Part shown: positions 1-7,543 of the stretch, piece by piece
Numbering within the stretch: the first letter of the stretch is position 1
How the letters are laid out: the number at the start of each line of letters is the position of its first letter
Assembly: GCA_016934435.1 (NCBI GenBank)
Contig: JAFGSU010000451.1
Location: 1 to 8,085, forward strand
Direction: 5' to 3'
Origin: Candidatus Zhuqueibacterota bacterium
Lineage (GTDB): Bacteria; Zhuqueibacterota; Zhuqueibacteria; Residuimicrobiales; Residuimicrobiaceae
Length of the DNA: 8,085 nt
Translations under genes and position numbers: made by a program
The notes under the pieces: model-generated
Database searches by the model: none
What the model saw: the letters and a program-made list of their open reading frames with translations, nothing else
What the model was told of the DNA's origin: nothing

Positions 1-3
1 ACC

Positions 4-9
4 TATATT
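4..9 (+). promoter_or_regulatory. possible -10 box of the his operon promoter
   Basis: TATATT lies 20 nt upstream of the leader-peptide start, in an AT-rich stretch. It matches the sigma-70 -10 consensus at 5 of 6 positions and would put transcription start near position 16, leaving room for the leader ribosome binding site at 20-23. The -35 region would lie before the window, so the call rests on this hexamer and its position alone. Confidence 0.25.
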
Positions 10-28
10 TTAGAAAAATGAGGTAAGC

Positions 29-88
29 ATGTACACGCATCATCCCCAATACTACCACCACCATCATCATCATACGTTCATGACGTAG
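29..88 (+). CDS. hisL: his operon leader peptide (attenuator peptide)
   Basis: This is a 19-codon ORF encoding MYTHHPQYYHHHHHHTFMT. Eight residues are histidine: a pair at codons 4-5 (38-43) and six in a row at codons 10-15 (56-73, CAC CAC CAT CAT CAT CAT). It ends at TAG 86-88. A GAGG ribosome binding site at 20-23 sits 5 nt before the ATG, the same arrangement as upstream of hisG. It lies about 100 nt before hisG, with an intrinsic terminator between them. By analogy with the E. coli and Salmonella his leader, its translation would sense charged tRNA-His: ribosomes stall in the His run when it is scarce. The product itself is not expected to have another function. The composition differs from the enteric peptide, which has seven consecutive His, and includes three Tyr codons. 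It is too short for routine gene callers. Confidence 0.92.
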   Translation: MYTHHPQYYHHHHHHTFMT

Positions 89-143
89 GCGGATAGGTTT
101 GGGTTGACAATAAACATAATATTCAAGAATTAAGCCTACTGAA
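77..143 (+). promoter_or_regulatory. his attenuator: antiterminator pairing
   Basis: GTAGGC (85-90) is perfectly complementary to GCCTAC (134-139), which is the left arm of the terminator. The helix can continue, after skipping a 4-nt bulge (81-84), with TTCA (77-80) pairing TGAA (140-143). The upstream strand covers the leader stop codon (86-88). A ribosome stalled in the His run (56-73) would leave it free to trap the terminator arm, and a ribosome at the stop codon would cover it. Within the intervening loop, 104-106 and 109-112 can pair with 120-126 (7 AT-rich pairs, 2-nt bulge). CCCAA (45-49) can also pair with TTGGG (99-103) as a possible protector or pause structure, which is much less certain. 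The pairings are read by eye and no folding energies were calculated. Confidence 0.65.
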
Positions 144-168
144 CCGCTCAGCAGGCTTTTTTATTTTT
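132..168 (+). terminator. his attenuator intrinsic terminator
   Basis: The arm AAGCCTACTGA (132-142) pairs with TCAGCAGGCTT (148-158) around a 5-nt loop (143-147). This is an 11-bp stem with a single A-C mismatch (138 against 152). A T-rich tract follows at 157-168 (six T, A, five T). It lies between the leader peptide and hisG, so termination here would shut off the whole operon. It is the terminator half of a transcription attenuation switch. Confidence 0.92.
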
Positions 169-190
169 ATGACCATATCTTGAGGTTGTT

Positions 191-1087
191 ATGATCGACT
201 GGAACGGTGTTCCTGATTATGTATTAAAAATCGGTCTGCCCAAGGGCAGCTTACAGGAGGCGACCTTTCGCCTGTTGTCCAAAGCCGGCTTTCATTTTTC
301 CGTCAGCGAGCGTTCCTATTTTCCATCGATTGATGATGATGAAATCCAGGCCATTCTGATTCGGGCGCAGGAAATTGCCCGCTATGTGCAGGATGGCGTC
401 TTTGATGTCGGCTTGACCGGCAAAGACTGGATTATGGAGAACAGGGCGGAGGTGGTGGAAGTGAGCGAGCTGACCTACGCGAAACTCACCATGCGACCGG
501 TCAAATGGGTGTTAGCCGTGCCCAACGATTCGCCCATTCAATCGGTGGCCGATCTGCAAGGCAAACGAATTGCCACGGAAATCGTCAATCTGACCCAGGA
601 TTATCTGGCAAAACACGGCGTAGAAGCGGAAGTCGAGTTCTCCTGGGGCGCTACCGAAGTAAAAGCGCCGGCACTGGCGGATGCTATCGTCGAGGTTACG
701 GAGACGGGAAGCTCCTTGCGCGCCAACAACCTTCGCATCATCGATGTGCTGTTAGAATCGCGCACCATGTTGATCGCTAATAAAAATAGCTGGCGGAATC
801 CGCATAAAAAGGAAAAAATTGAAAATTTGAATATGCTATTGCAGGGAGCGATTCAGGCGGAAGGGAAAGTGGGATTGAAAATGAATATCGCCAGGGAGAA
901 ACTTGATGCGCTTATTAAAAATTTGCCCGCCATGAAGCAACCCACCATATCGCCGTTGCACGGTGCGGATTGGGTGGCGGTGGAAACTATCGTCGAAGAG
1001 CAGACTGTTCGAAAAATTATTCCTGAACTGAAACGGGCCGGTGCGCAGGACATCATCGAATATCCGCTCAATAAAGTCATCTACTAA
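191..1087 (+). CDS. hisG: ATP phosphoribosyltransferase, long form
   Basis: This cytoplasmic enzyme catalyses the first committed step of histidine synthesis: ATP plus PRPP gives phosphoribosyl-ATP. The protein is 298 aa. The N-terminal catalytic region opens with GLPKGSL (15-21), includes DVGLTGKDW, and has the PRPP-binding stretch at residues 156-176 (EVKAPALADAI then TGSSL). A C-terminal extension from about residue 215 (LLQGAI, then ISPLHG and the final EYPLNKVIY) is the ACT-like regulatory domain of long HisG. Such proteins form hexamers inhibited by histidine and do not need HisZ, and no hisZ is seen here. The start is supported by GAGG at 182-185, 5 nt before the ATG. It is the first structural gene after the attenuator, so expression should respond to tRNA-His charging, with feedback inhibition on top. 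Confidence 0.97.
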   Translation: MIDWNGVPDYVLKIGLPKGSLQEATFRLLSKAGFHFSVSERSYFPSIDDDEIQAILIRAQEIARYVQDGVFDVGLTGKDWIMENRAEVVEVSELTYAKLTMRPVKWVLAVPNDSPIQSVADLQGKRIATEIVNLTQDYLAKHGVEAEVEFSWGATEVKAPALADAIVEVTETGSSLRANNLRIIDVLLESRTMLIANKNSWRNPHKKEKIENLNMLLQGAIQAEGKVGLKMNIAREKLDALIKNLPAMKQPTISPLHGADWVAVETIVEEQTVRKIIPELKRAGAQDIIEYPLNKVIY

Positions 1088-1100
1088 TGGATCATTCATC

Positions 1101-2390
1101 ATGATAAAAACCTATCGCGATCAAGACATTCACACATTCATTTCGCAGCTGCAAAAACGCCGGCAGCAGGATGCCGATGTGGTTGAAACGGCCGTTCGGG
1201 AGATCATAGACCGGGTTCGTAAAACGGGCGACACCGCCCTTATTCAGTATGGTATTAAATTCGATCAGGTTGATTTATCCCGGACGGGCATCGCCGTACC
1301 GGAAAAGGATTTAAAAAACGCGCACAGCAATCTGGACAGCAAAATATTGCAAATCATCCGCAAGGCCAGGGGGAATATTGAACGCTTTCATCGCAAGGCT
1401 TTGCCGCAATCCTGGGTCAGCTGGGAAGAGGATGGTGTGATGCTGGGCCAGCGCGCTGCACCCCTGCAGTGGGTCGGTATATATGTTCCGGGGGGACGTG
1501 CCGCATATCCTTCGTCCTTGCTGATGGCGGCAGTTCCGGCCATGGTTGCCGGTGTTGAGGAATTGATCATTACCACTCCTTGCAACCGGCAAGGGGAAAT
1601 ACATGCCGCTACGCTTGCCATTGCATGGGAGCTGGGAATTAAACGAATTTTTCGCGTCGGCGGTGCGCAGGCTATCGCGGCCATGGCTTTCGGCACCGCG
1701 AGCATTCCGCGCGTCGACAAAATAGTCGGCCCCGGCAATGCTTATGTCGCCACGGCTAAGAAAATGCTATATGGACAGGTGAGCATAGATATGGTGGCCG
1801 GACCGAGTGAGGTGGTGGTGGTGGCGGATCAATCCGCCACACCATCTTTTATAGCCGCCGATCTACTGGCTCAGGCGGAACACGATCCCATGGCATCCGC
1901 CATTCTGATCACCGACAGCGATGAGATAGCGGATAACGTCGTACTGGAACTCCGCGAACAATCATCGCAGTTGCCGCGGAAAAAAATTATTGAATCCTCA
2001 TTGCAGGATTTTGGCGCTATCCTCATCACCAGCGGAATCGATCAGAGCGCTGCTGTTGCCAACGAGCTGGCGCCGGAACACCTCTGTTTGCATCTTGACA
2101 ATCCCTGGGATTGTCTGCATCTGTTTAAAAATGCCGGAGCCATCTTTTTAGGACATTTTTCACCGGAAACCGTAGGAGACTATTGGGCCGGGCCAAATCA
2201 TATTCTGCCGACCAATGGCACGGCGCGATTTTTTTCTCCCCTTCGCACCGAAGATTTCTTCAAGATGAGCAGCTTGATATCATATAGCCGGCAAGCCATG
2301 CAAAAAAATGGCAGTGATATCACTCAATTTGCCGATCTGGAAGGGCTTACAGCACACGCGCAAGCGATCAGGGTGAGGAGCAGACTGTGA
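1101..2390 (+). CDS. hisD: histidinol dehydrogenase
   Basis: This zinc enzyme catalyses the last two steps, oxidising L-histidinol through histidinal to L-histidine with two NAD+. With the start at ATG 1101 the protein is 429 aa, and key residues fall on the same numbers as I recall for the E. coli enzyme. Zinc ligands are Gln258/His261 (in AQAEHDP), Asp360 (VGDYWAGPNH) and His419 (TAHAQAIRVR). The catalytic pair is Glu326-His327 (APEHL). The glycine-rich VGPGNAYVATAKK and the following DMVAGPSE stretch are also typical. The reading frame is open back to 1041, but that would add 20 residues lying inside hisG with no family counterpart, so 1101 is preferred. It has only a weak ribosome binding site (GGAT, 1089-1092) and lies 13 nt after hisG, so translational coupling is likely. 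Confidence 0.96.
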   Translation: MIKTYRDQDIHTFISQLQKRRQQDADVVETAVREIIDRVRKTGDTALIQYGIKFDQVDLSRTGIAVPEKDLKNAHSNLDSKILQIIRKARGNIERFHRKALPQSWVSWEEDGVMLGQRAAPLQWVGIYVPGGRAAYPSSLLMAAVPAMVAGVEELIITTPCNRQGEIHAATLAIAWELGIKRIFRVGGAQAIAAMAFGTASIPRVDKIVGPGNAYVATAKKMLYGQVSIDMVAGPSEVVVVADQSATPSFIAADLLAQAEHDPMASAILITDSDEIADNVVLELREQSSQLPRKKIIESSLQDFGAILITSGIDQSAAVANELAPEHLCLHLDNPWDCLHLFKNAGAIFLGHFSPETVGDYWAGPNHILPTNGTARFFSPLRTEDFFKMSSLISYSRQAMQKNGSDITQFADLEGLTAHAQAIRVRSRL

Positions 2391-3451
2391 TGGAAAAACT
2401 ATTCAAAAAATCGGTGCAAAAACTGCAGGGCTACGTCTCACCGCCGCAAATAGACGTGCGCGCAAAGCTAAATCAGAACGAGAGTCCTTTTGATTTGCCG
2501 GATGACATAAAAACTAAAGTGCTCGCTAAAGCGGCCCATATGCCCTGGCAGCGCTACCCGGTCAATGAATCACCGGAGATTAAAAAACGCCTCGCTTCTC
2601 TTTATCAGCTCAAAACCGAACAGTTACTTCTGGGCAACGGCTCCAATCAACTATTACAGACACTGCTGAGCGCCTGTCTGGAAAAGGGAGACCGCGTTTT
2701 AACCTGTCCGCCGACCTTTGGTCTGTTTGATCTCTATACTTCGGTTTATGACGGGGTAACCGTGCCGGTCCTGTATCCTCCCGGGACGGAAACCCCACGG
2801 CAAAAGATTTTACAGGCTTTGATCGATGAAAAACCGAGGCTGGTCCTCCTGTGCTCGCCCAATAATCCGACCGGAGCGGAATTCGAGACCGATTTAGTGA
2901 GGGAAATCTGTGCGCTTGCTCCCGGAGTGGTGATGATCGATGAGGCCTATGCGGAATTCAGCAATCAATCGTTCCTGCCCCTGCTGCAAGAATATCAAAA
3001 TCTGATCATTTCACGAACGTTTTCCAAAGCATTCTCCATGGCGGGATTACGATTGGGCTATTTCATGGCGCAGCCATCGCTGATCCAACAACTAACAAAG
3101 ATCAATCTGCCGTATAATATTAATATATTTACAGAACTGGTCGCCTGTCAGGTTCTGGATCAAAAAGAGCATGTCGTCTCACGAGTCAGGATGATCAGGG
3201 AAGAACGGCAGAGGCTATTCAAAGCGTTGGGGCAGATAGCAGAACTGGTCGTCTATCCTTCAGCAGCTAATTTTCTCCTGTTCAAATATCACAAAGCTTC
3301 CCAGCTGATATCCTTCCTCAAATCAGAAGGCATCCTGATACGCGACGTCGGCGGATATCCCGAATTAGAAAATCATGCGCGCGTAACTGTCGGAAGCACA
3401 GAAGACAATTCATTGTTTCTTGATAAACTACTTGAATATATAACAAATTGA
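2390..3451 (+). CDS. hisC: histidinol-phosphate aminotransferase
   Basis: This PLP-dependent fold-type I aminotransferase converts imidazole-acetol phosphate and glutamate to histidinol phosphate and 2-oxoglutarate. The protein is 353 aa, normal for the family. It shows NQNESPFDLP near the N-terminus, the cofactor-contacting PNNPTG at 157-162, Asp184 and Tyr187 in IDEAYAEF, and the Schiff-base lysine Lys213 in RTFSKAFSMAGLRLGY. The first base of its ATG is the last base of the hisD stop (TGATG), indicating coupled translation. A GTG at 2387, just upstream and in frame, is an equally possible start. The AGGAG at 2376-2380 lies 9 nt from the ATG and 6 nt from the GTG, so the start is uncertain by one residue. 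Confidence 0.95.
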   Translation: MEKLFKKSVQKLQGYVSPPQIDVRAKLNQNESPFDLPDDIKTKVLAKAAHMPWQRYPVNESPEIKKRLASLYQLKTEQLLLGNGSNQLLQTLLSACLEKGDRVLTCPPTFGLFDLYTSVYDGVTVPVLYPPGTETPRQKILQALIDEKPRLVLLCSPNNPTGAEFETDLVREICALAPGVVMIDEAYAEFSNQSFLPLLQEYQNLIISRTFSKAFSMAGLRLGYFMAQPSLIQQLTKINLPYNINIFTELVACQVLDQKEHVVSRVRMIREERQRLFKALGQIAELVVYPSAANFLLFKYHKASQLISFLKSEGILIRDVGGYPELENHARVTVGSTEDNSLFLDKLLEYITN

Positions 3452-3458
3452 GGCTTTT

Positions 3459-4049
3459 ATGTCACGCAGGGCTAACATCGAACGATCGACTTTGGAAACG
3501 AAAATTTCCGTTACGGTCAATCTTGATGGTCACGGGTCGAGTAAAATTGACACCGCTATCGGATTTTTTGACCATCTGTTGAGCGCCTGGAGCAAGCATG
3601 CCGGCATCGATCTTGATCTCATAGTTAGGGGCGACTTGCATATCGATCAGCATCATACCGTTGAGGATACGGGCATTGTGCTTGGCGGGGCGCTGGAAAA
3701 AGCGCTCGGTGACCGCAGCGGCATTACACGATTTGGCCATGCCTACTGTCCGCTGGATGAATCGCTCGCCCGCAGTGTCGTTGATATCAGCGGCAGGGGG
3801 TATTTGGTATTCAACTCCGTCCGGGCATTATCCAACGCCGGAGAATTTCAAGGCGAATTGCTGACCGAGTTTCTGCGAGCCGTTGCCATAAACGGCAAAT
3901 TTACCCTGCACATGGACCTTTTGCGCGGCGAAAATCAACATCACATGCAGGAAGCGCTGATGAAATCATTCGCTCGCGCCTTTCGCATAGCTGTTACCCC
4001 GGACGAGCGACAGCATGGCGTCGCATCAACAAAAGGAATCCTGGTATGA
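3459..4049 (+). CDS. hisB: imidazoleglycerol-phosphate dehydratase (monofunctional)
   Basis: This enzyme dehydrates imidazole-glycerol phosphate to imidazole-acetol phosphate, step 6. The protein is 196 aa, the size of the dehydratase alone. It has the two His-rich metal-binding motifs of the family: HHTVED at 65-70 and HHMQEA at 161-166, plus FFDHLL around Asp38-His39 and the terminal STKGIL. Manganese binding is family knowledge. The N-terminal HAD phosphatase domain present in E. coli HisB is absent, so histidinol-phosphate phosphatase must be encoded elsewhere. The GAGG ribosome binding site (3450-3453) overlaps the hisC stop codon and sits 5 nt before the ATG. The 3' end overlaps hisH by 4 nt. 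Confidence 0.97.
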   Translation: MSRRANIERSTLETKISVTVNLDGHGSSKIDTAIGFFDHLLSAWSKHAGIDLDLIVRGDLHIDQHHTVEDTGIVLGGALEKALGDRSGITRFGHAYCPLDESLARSVVDISGRGYLVFNSVRALSNAGEFQGELLTEFLRAVAINGKFTLHMDLLRGENQHHMQEALMKSFARAFRIAVTPDERQHGVASTKGILV

Positions 4050-4663
4050 TTGGTATCGTCGATTACGGCGCCGGTAATTTACGCAGTGTGCAAAAAGCGT
4101 TACAAATGCACCACGGCGATACCAGAGTAGTGCGAACGGCTGAAGAATTTAAATTGTGCGATAAATTGGTGCTGCCGGGGGTGGGCGCCTTCGGCAAGGC
4201 TATGCAGGCCCTCGACGATATGGCACTAGTGCAGCCTCTGCGCGATTTCATTGTTTCGGGAAAACCGTTTCTGGGAATCTGTCTCGGTATGCAGCTTTTA
4301 TTTGAGAGCAGCGAGGAATCCCCGGGCGTCCGCGGCCTGGGAATGATGCCGGGAACGGTAATTAAGCTCCCCGCGACGGTGAAGGCGCCGCATCTCGGAT
4401 GGAATCAGGTGCAGCATCGCAACACAGTCGTTCTGTTGAAGGATGTTCCTCAAAGTATGTTTTTCTATTTCGCCCATTCTTTTTATGCTGCCCCGGCAAA
4501 AAGCGATCTGATTGCAGCCACCTGCCGGTATGGTGTCGAATTCGCAGTGGCGATTGAACATGACGCGGTATTTTTGGTTCAATTTCACCCGGAAAAATCG
4601 CAAAAGTGGGGCTTGAAAATAATTGAAAATTTTGTCCATTACAACAAAGGAGAAACATGCTGA
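4046..4663 (+). CDS. hisH: imidazole glycerol phosphate synthase, glutaminase subunit
   Basis: This class I glutamine amidotransferase subunit releases ammonia from glutamine and channels it to HisF. The protein is 205 aa, as usual for the family. The N-terminus reads IGIVDYGAGNLRSV, followed by LVLPGVGAFG. The nucleophile is Cys79 in GICLGMQLLFE, and the remaining triad residues are His181 and Glu183 in QFHPEKSQ. PHLGWNQV and FYFAHSFYA are also conserved in HisH. Its ATG overlaps the hisB stop (ATGA), with AAGGA at 4033-4037 as ribosome binding site. It overlaps hisA by 7 nt. Its partner hisF lies one gene further downstream. Confidence 0.97.
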   Translation: MIGIVDYGAGNLRSVQKALQMHHGDTRVVRTAEEFKLCDKLVLPGVGAFGKAMQALDDMALVQPLRDFIVSGKPFLGICLGMQLLFESSEESPGVRGLGMMPGTVIKLPATVKAPHLGWNQVQHRNTVVLLKDVPQSMFFYFAHSFYAAPAKSDLIAATCRYGVEFAVAIEHDAVFLVQFHPEKSQKWGLKIIENFVHYNKGETC

Positions 4664-5382
4664 TCATTCCAGCCATCGATTTGCTGGACGGCTGCTGTGT
4701 GCGTTTGAAACAGGGCGATCCCGGGCGGAAAAAGATTTACAGCGCCGACCCGGTAGCCATGGCGCAGCATTGGCAGGAACAGGGAGCGGCTATGTTGCAT
4801 CTAATCGACCTGGACGGCGCGTTTGGTATTGCCGGCAAAAATAACCAGGTCATCGAAGATGTATGTCGATCCGTAACCATTCCGGTTGAATTGGGAGGGG
4901 GGATCAGGCATTTTGCTGATGCTGAAACGTGGCTCAATCTCGGTATCCATCGTATTGTGGTCGGCACCCTCATTGTAGAACAGCCGCAAACCATTCAGCA
5001 AATGATCGAACAATTCGGCAGTGATCGCATCGTAGCCGGCCTGGATGCGCGCAAAGGGAATATCGCCATAAAAGGGTGGAAGGAATTTAGCTCACAGTCG
5101 CTGATAACGGCAGCGCAGCAGATGCAGCAAATGGGAGTGCAGCGTATCATCTACACGGATATTCAAACAGACGGCTTGTTGCAGGGGCCCAATTATGAGG
5201 CGGTGCGAGCGCTGGCGGCGCAAACGGATATGAAAATAATCGTCTCAGGCGGTTTGGCGGAGAAGGAGCATTTTCAAAAGTTGCGCGATTTAAACCTTGC
5301 CAGCATCGAAGGTGTTATCGTTGGCACGGCATTGTACGAGAATCGATTGAATCTGTCGGAGTTAATCTCGCTTTATCAATAG
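4657..5382 (+). CDS. hisA: ProFAR isomerase (phosphoribosylformimino-AICAR-P isomerase)
   Basis: This (beta/alpha)8-barrel enzyme performs the Amadori rearrangement of ProFAR to PRFAR, step 4. The protein is 241 aa. The general acid/base aspartates are visible as Asp8 in IIPAIDLLDG and Asp130 in AGLDARKG. The phosphate-binding repeats characteristic of the two half-barrels appear as VELGGGIR and, later, IIVSGGL followed by VIVGTALYE. TDIQTDGLLQGPN is the conserved strand-6 region. HisA rather than the related HisF is shown by PAIDLLDG in place of PCLDVKDG. The start is set by AAGGAG (4647-4652), 4 nt before the ATG, inside the end of hisH. Confidence 0.97.
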   Translation: MLIIPAIDLLDGCCVRLKQGDPGRKKIYSADPVAMAQHWQEQGAAMLHLIDLDGAFGIAGKNNQVIEDVCRSVTIPVELGGGIRHFADAETWLNLGIHRIVVGTLIVEQPQTIQQMIEQFGSDRIVAGLDARKGNIAIKGWKEFSSQSLITAAQQMQQMGVQRIIYTDIQTDGLLQGPNYEAVRALAAQTDMKIIVSGGLAEKEHFQKLRDLNLASIEGVIVGTALYENRLNLSELISLYQ

Positions 5383-5401
5383 AGGATTTTTTGAGACTGA
5401 T

Positions 5402-6146
<745 letters not shown>

Positions 6147-6163
<17 letters not shown>

Positions 6164-6500
6164 GGATATAACGATCGGTATGGACCAAATTCGTTTTGAT
6201 GAGAAGGGCTTAATTCCCGCCATCGTTCAGGATGCTCAGAACGGCATGGTGCTCATGCTGGGGTATATGAACAGTAATAGTCTGCAAAAGACGGTCGAAT
6301 CCGGTTATGTAACCTTCTGGAGCCGGTCTCGTCAAAAATTGTGGACCAAGGGAGAGACATCCGGCAATTATCTCCGATTGGTGAGTATTATAGCCGATTG
6401 CGATCGCGACGCGCTGTTGATCAAAGCAAATCCAAAGGGACCGACCTGCCATACCGGCAGACAGTCCTGCTTTTCATGGACATTGACAACAGAAAAGTAG
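6147..6500 (+). CDS. hisI: phosphoribosyl-AMP cyclohydrolase (monofunctional)
   Basis: This metal-dependent enzyme hydrolyses the adenine ring of phosphoribosyl-AMP to give ProFAR, step 3. The protein is 117 aa. It contains VTFWSRSRQKLWTKGETSGN, then the acidic metal site DCDRD (84-88, Asp84, Asp86, Asp88), and the cysteine region TCHTGRQSCF with Cys101 and Cys108 completing the zinc site with Cys85. The start at 6147 was chosen because GAGG at 6138-6141 lies exactly 5 nt upstream and the family N-terminus follows. The frame is open much further upstream, but only as shadow sequence inside hisF. The protein stops just after the cyclohydrolase domain: the HisE pyrophosphohydrolase domain fused in enteric HisIE is missing. 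Confidence 0.95.
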
Positions 6501-6514
6501 GAAATTTTGGTAAG

Positions 6515-7375
6515 ATGGTTGTTGTAAAAAAAGAAAATAATTGTTTCTGTTTGTTTTGCGTAACCCTTCTCGTTATGGTTTTCACATCCTGCACCTACGG
6601 GCAGATTTCATTCTCAAAACACACCTTCGACCGGTTTATCTACGATCATGCGCAAATCGATACGCTGGCGACCCGGCTTTTAAAGACGCAATTGATGGAT
6701 CAAAATCCCGGCGCCTCGAATGTCAGATGTTTGAGTCTGATTAGTTCGGAAAGCTCAATGAAAATAATCTCTCATTATGCTATTTTAACGGGTCGACGCT
6801 ATGAAATCATCGACGGGCGTTTTATTTTTCCATTTAAGCGAAGAAAGCGTAAAATAACCGACCGTCTGGAGATATTCTCGCAGGCAATTCCTAAAGTATC
6901 GTCCGTATACTGGCCGACTCGCATTAACCTGATTCTATTCGATTTCCCGATGATGGAAGCCAGATCGGTTTTGAGTCAATCGGTGCAGAACTTGCGTGAT
7001 ATGGCGGGGCGCTTATATTATGACGGCGAACTACGTGAAGATATTGCCGCCATCGCAATGGATGAACTGGGCGAAGGAGCACAGGTATTGGTCGTTGATA
7101 CGCGTAATTCCTTCGATCACGTGTATCGATTCTTTCGCCAGCGCTATGGTCGCATCCGTATCATACCGGCTTTTAGCGGAGACGTCATGGAACGCGATTT
7201 TGAAATCGATGTCACTTCGGCACTGGGACTGAACAGGGGGCAAGTGGAATTGCACATTCGGGCGCTTGAGAATCCGCTTGTTACCGATCGCGAAGGCAAT
7301 TCATTTCGATATATCGGCCATGTCTTTATCCAATATACTTTCTGGATGAATCATGATTCCAGCCGCGTTAGATGA
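6515..7375 (+). CDS. putative lipoprotein of unknown function
   Basis: I do not recognise this 286-aa protein. Its start has Lys5-Lys6, then a hydrophobic segment (about 10-24, rich in Cys, Leu, Val and Phe) ending VFTSC. Cys26 is a plausible lipidation site, although Phe at the -3 position makes it an imperfect lipobox. The mature part looks globular, with alternating hydrophobic strands and helices, a basic cluster at 108-113 (KRRKRK), and a C-terminal half rich in Arg and Asp with no catalytic motif I can name. It starts 14 nt after hisI with no visible promoter, so it is probably co-transcribed, but nothing links it to histidine synthesis. The ribosome binding site is weak. ATG 6476 in frame (13 residues longer, overlapping hisI) is a less likely start because it pushes the hydrophobic segment inward. 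Confidence 0.75.
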   Translation: MVVVKKENNCFCLFCVTLLVMVFTSCTYGQISFSKHTFDRFIYDHAQIDTLATRLLKTQLMDQNPGASNVRCLSLISSESSMKIISHYAILTGRRYEIIDGRFIFPFKRRKRKITDRLEIFSQAIPKVSSVYWPTRINLILFDFPMMEARSVLSQSVQNLRDMAGRLYYDGELREDIAAIAMDELGEGAQVLVVDTRNSFDHVYRFFRQRYGRIRIIPAFSGDVMERDFEIDVTSALGLNRGQVELHIRALENPLVTDREGNSFRYIGHVFIQYTFWMNHDSSRVR

Positions 7376-7427
7376 GGAAGCAATAGTCCGTATGTTATGT
7401 TTCCAGTAGAATGAGTAGAAAAAACAC

Positions 7428-7456
7428 TTGCAAATTCCCGCGATTTTCAATAATAT
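7428..7456 (+). promoter_or_regulatory. candidate promoter for the downstream membrane-protein gene
   Basis: TTGCAA (7428-7433) and TAATAT (7451-7456) are separated by 17 nt, the best sigma-70 spacing, and each box matches consensus at 4 of 6 positions. It lies in the only sizeable gap after the his genes and would start transcription near 7463, giving a leader of about 80 nt to the ATG at 7544. In AT-rich sequence such a match can arise by chance. Confidence 0.4.
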
Positions 7457-7471
7457 CTTACTATTAAAACG

Positions 7472-7501
7472 ATGAAGGATCGATATTTTTGATCCATTCA
7501 T
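7472..7501 (+). repeat. inverted repeat: possible terminator or 5' UTR hairpin
   Basis: ATGAAGGATC (7472-7481) pairs with GATCCATTCAT (7491-7501) to give ten base pairs, with one bulged A at 7496 and a 9-nt loop (7482-7490). A run of six T begins 10 nt after the stem (7512-7517), which is too far for a textbook intrinsic terminator. It may end the his/lipoprotein transcript, or it may be a structure in the untranslated leader of the next gene, since the candidate promoter lies upstream of it. Confidence 0.45.
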
Positions 7502-7543
7502 GTTAGTGCTATTTTTTATTCATTTTTACGGGGAAATGGTATT

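Noticed and set aside
56..73. Trinucleotide (CAC/CAT) tandem as a simple sequence repeat or an artificial His-tag
   Set aside because: It is in frame within a leader ORF with its own ribosome binding site, stop codon and downstream attenuator terminator directly before hisG, which fully explains the His run.
104..109. Perfect TTGACA -35 box within the attenuator region
   Set aside because: No -10-like hexamer lies 16-18 nt downstream (only GAATTA-like sequence near 127). The nearby CATAAT/TAATAT are 5-8 nt away, far too close. The stretch is better explained as part of the attenuator loop.
1041..1100. Longer hisD reading frame starting inside hisG
   Set aside because: The extra 20 residues have no family counterpart, and catalytic residues match E. 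coli numbering when starting at 1101.
836..1102. Minus-strand ORFs opposite hisG, hisD, hisH, hisA and hisF
   Set aside because: They lie wholly opposite strongly conserved his genes, lack start signals, and have residue compositions typical of antisense shadows.
6341..6514. Longer lipoprotein frame starting inside hisI
   Set aside because: The upstream residues are hisI read in another frame. The export signal begins just after ATG 6515.
7376..7404. Stem GGAAGCA (7376-7382) with TGTTTCC (7398-7404) as a terminator after the lipoprotein gene
   Set aside because: The stem is only seven pairs, including a G-T pair, with a 15-nt loop, and is not followed by a T-run, so it does not look like an intrinsic terminator.
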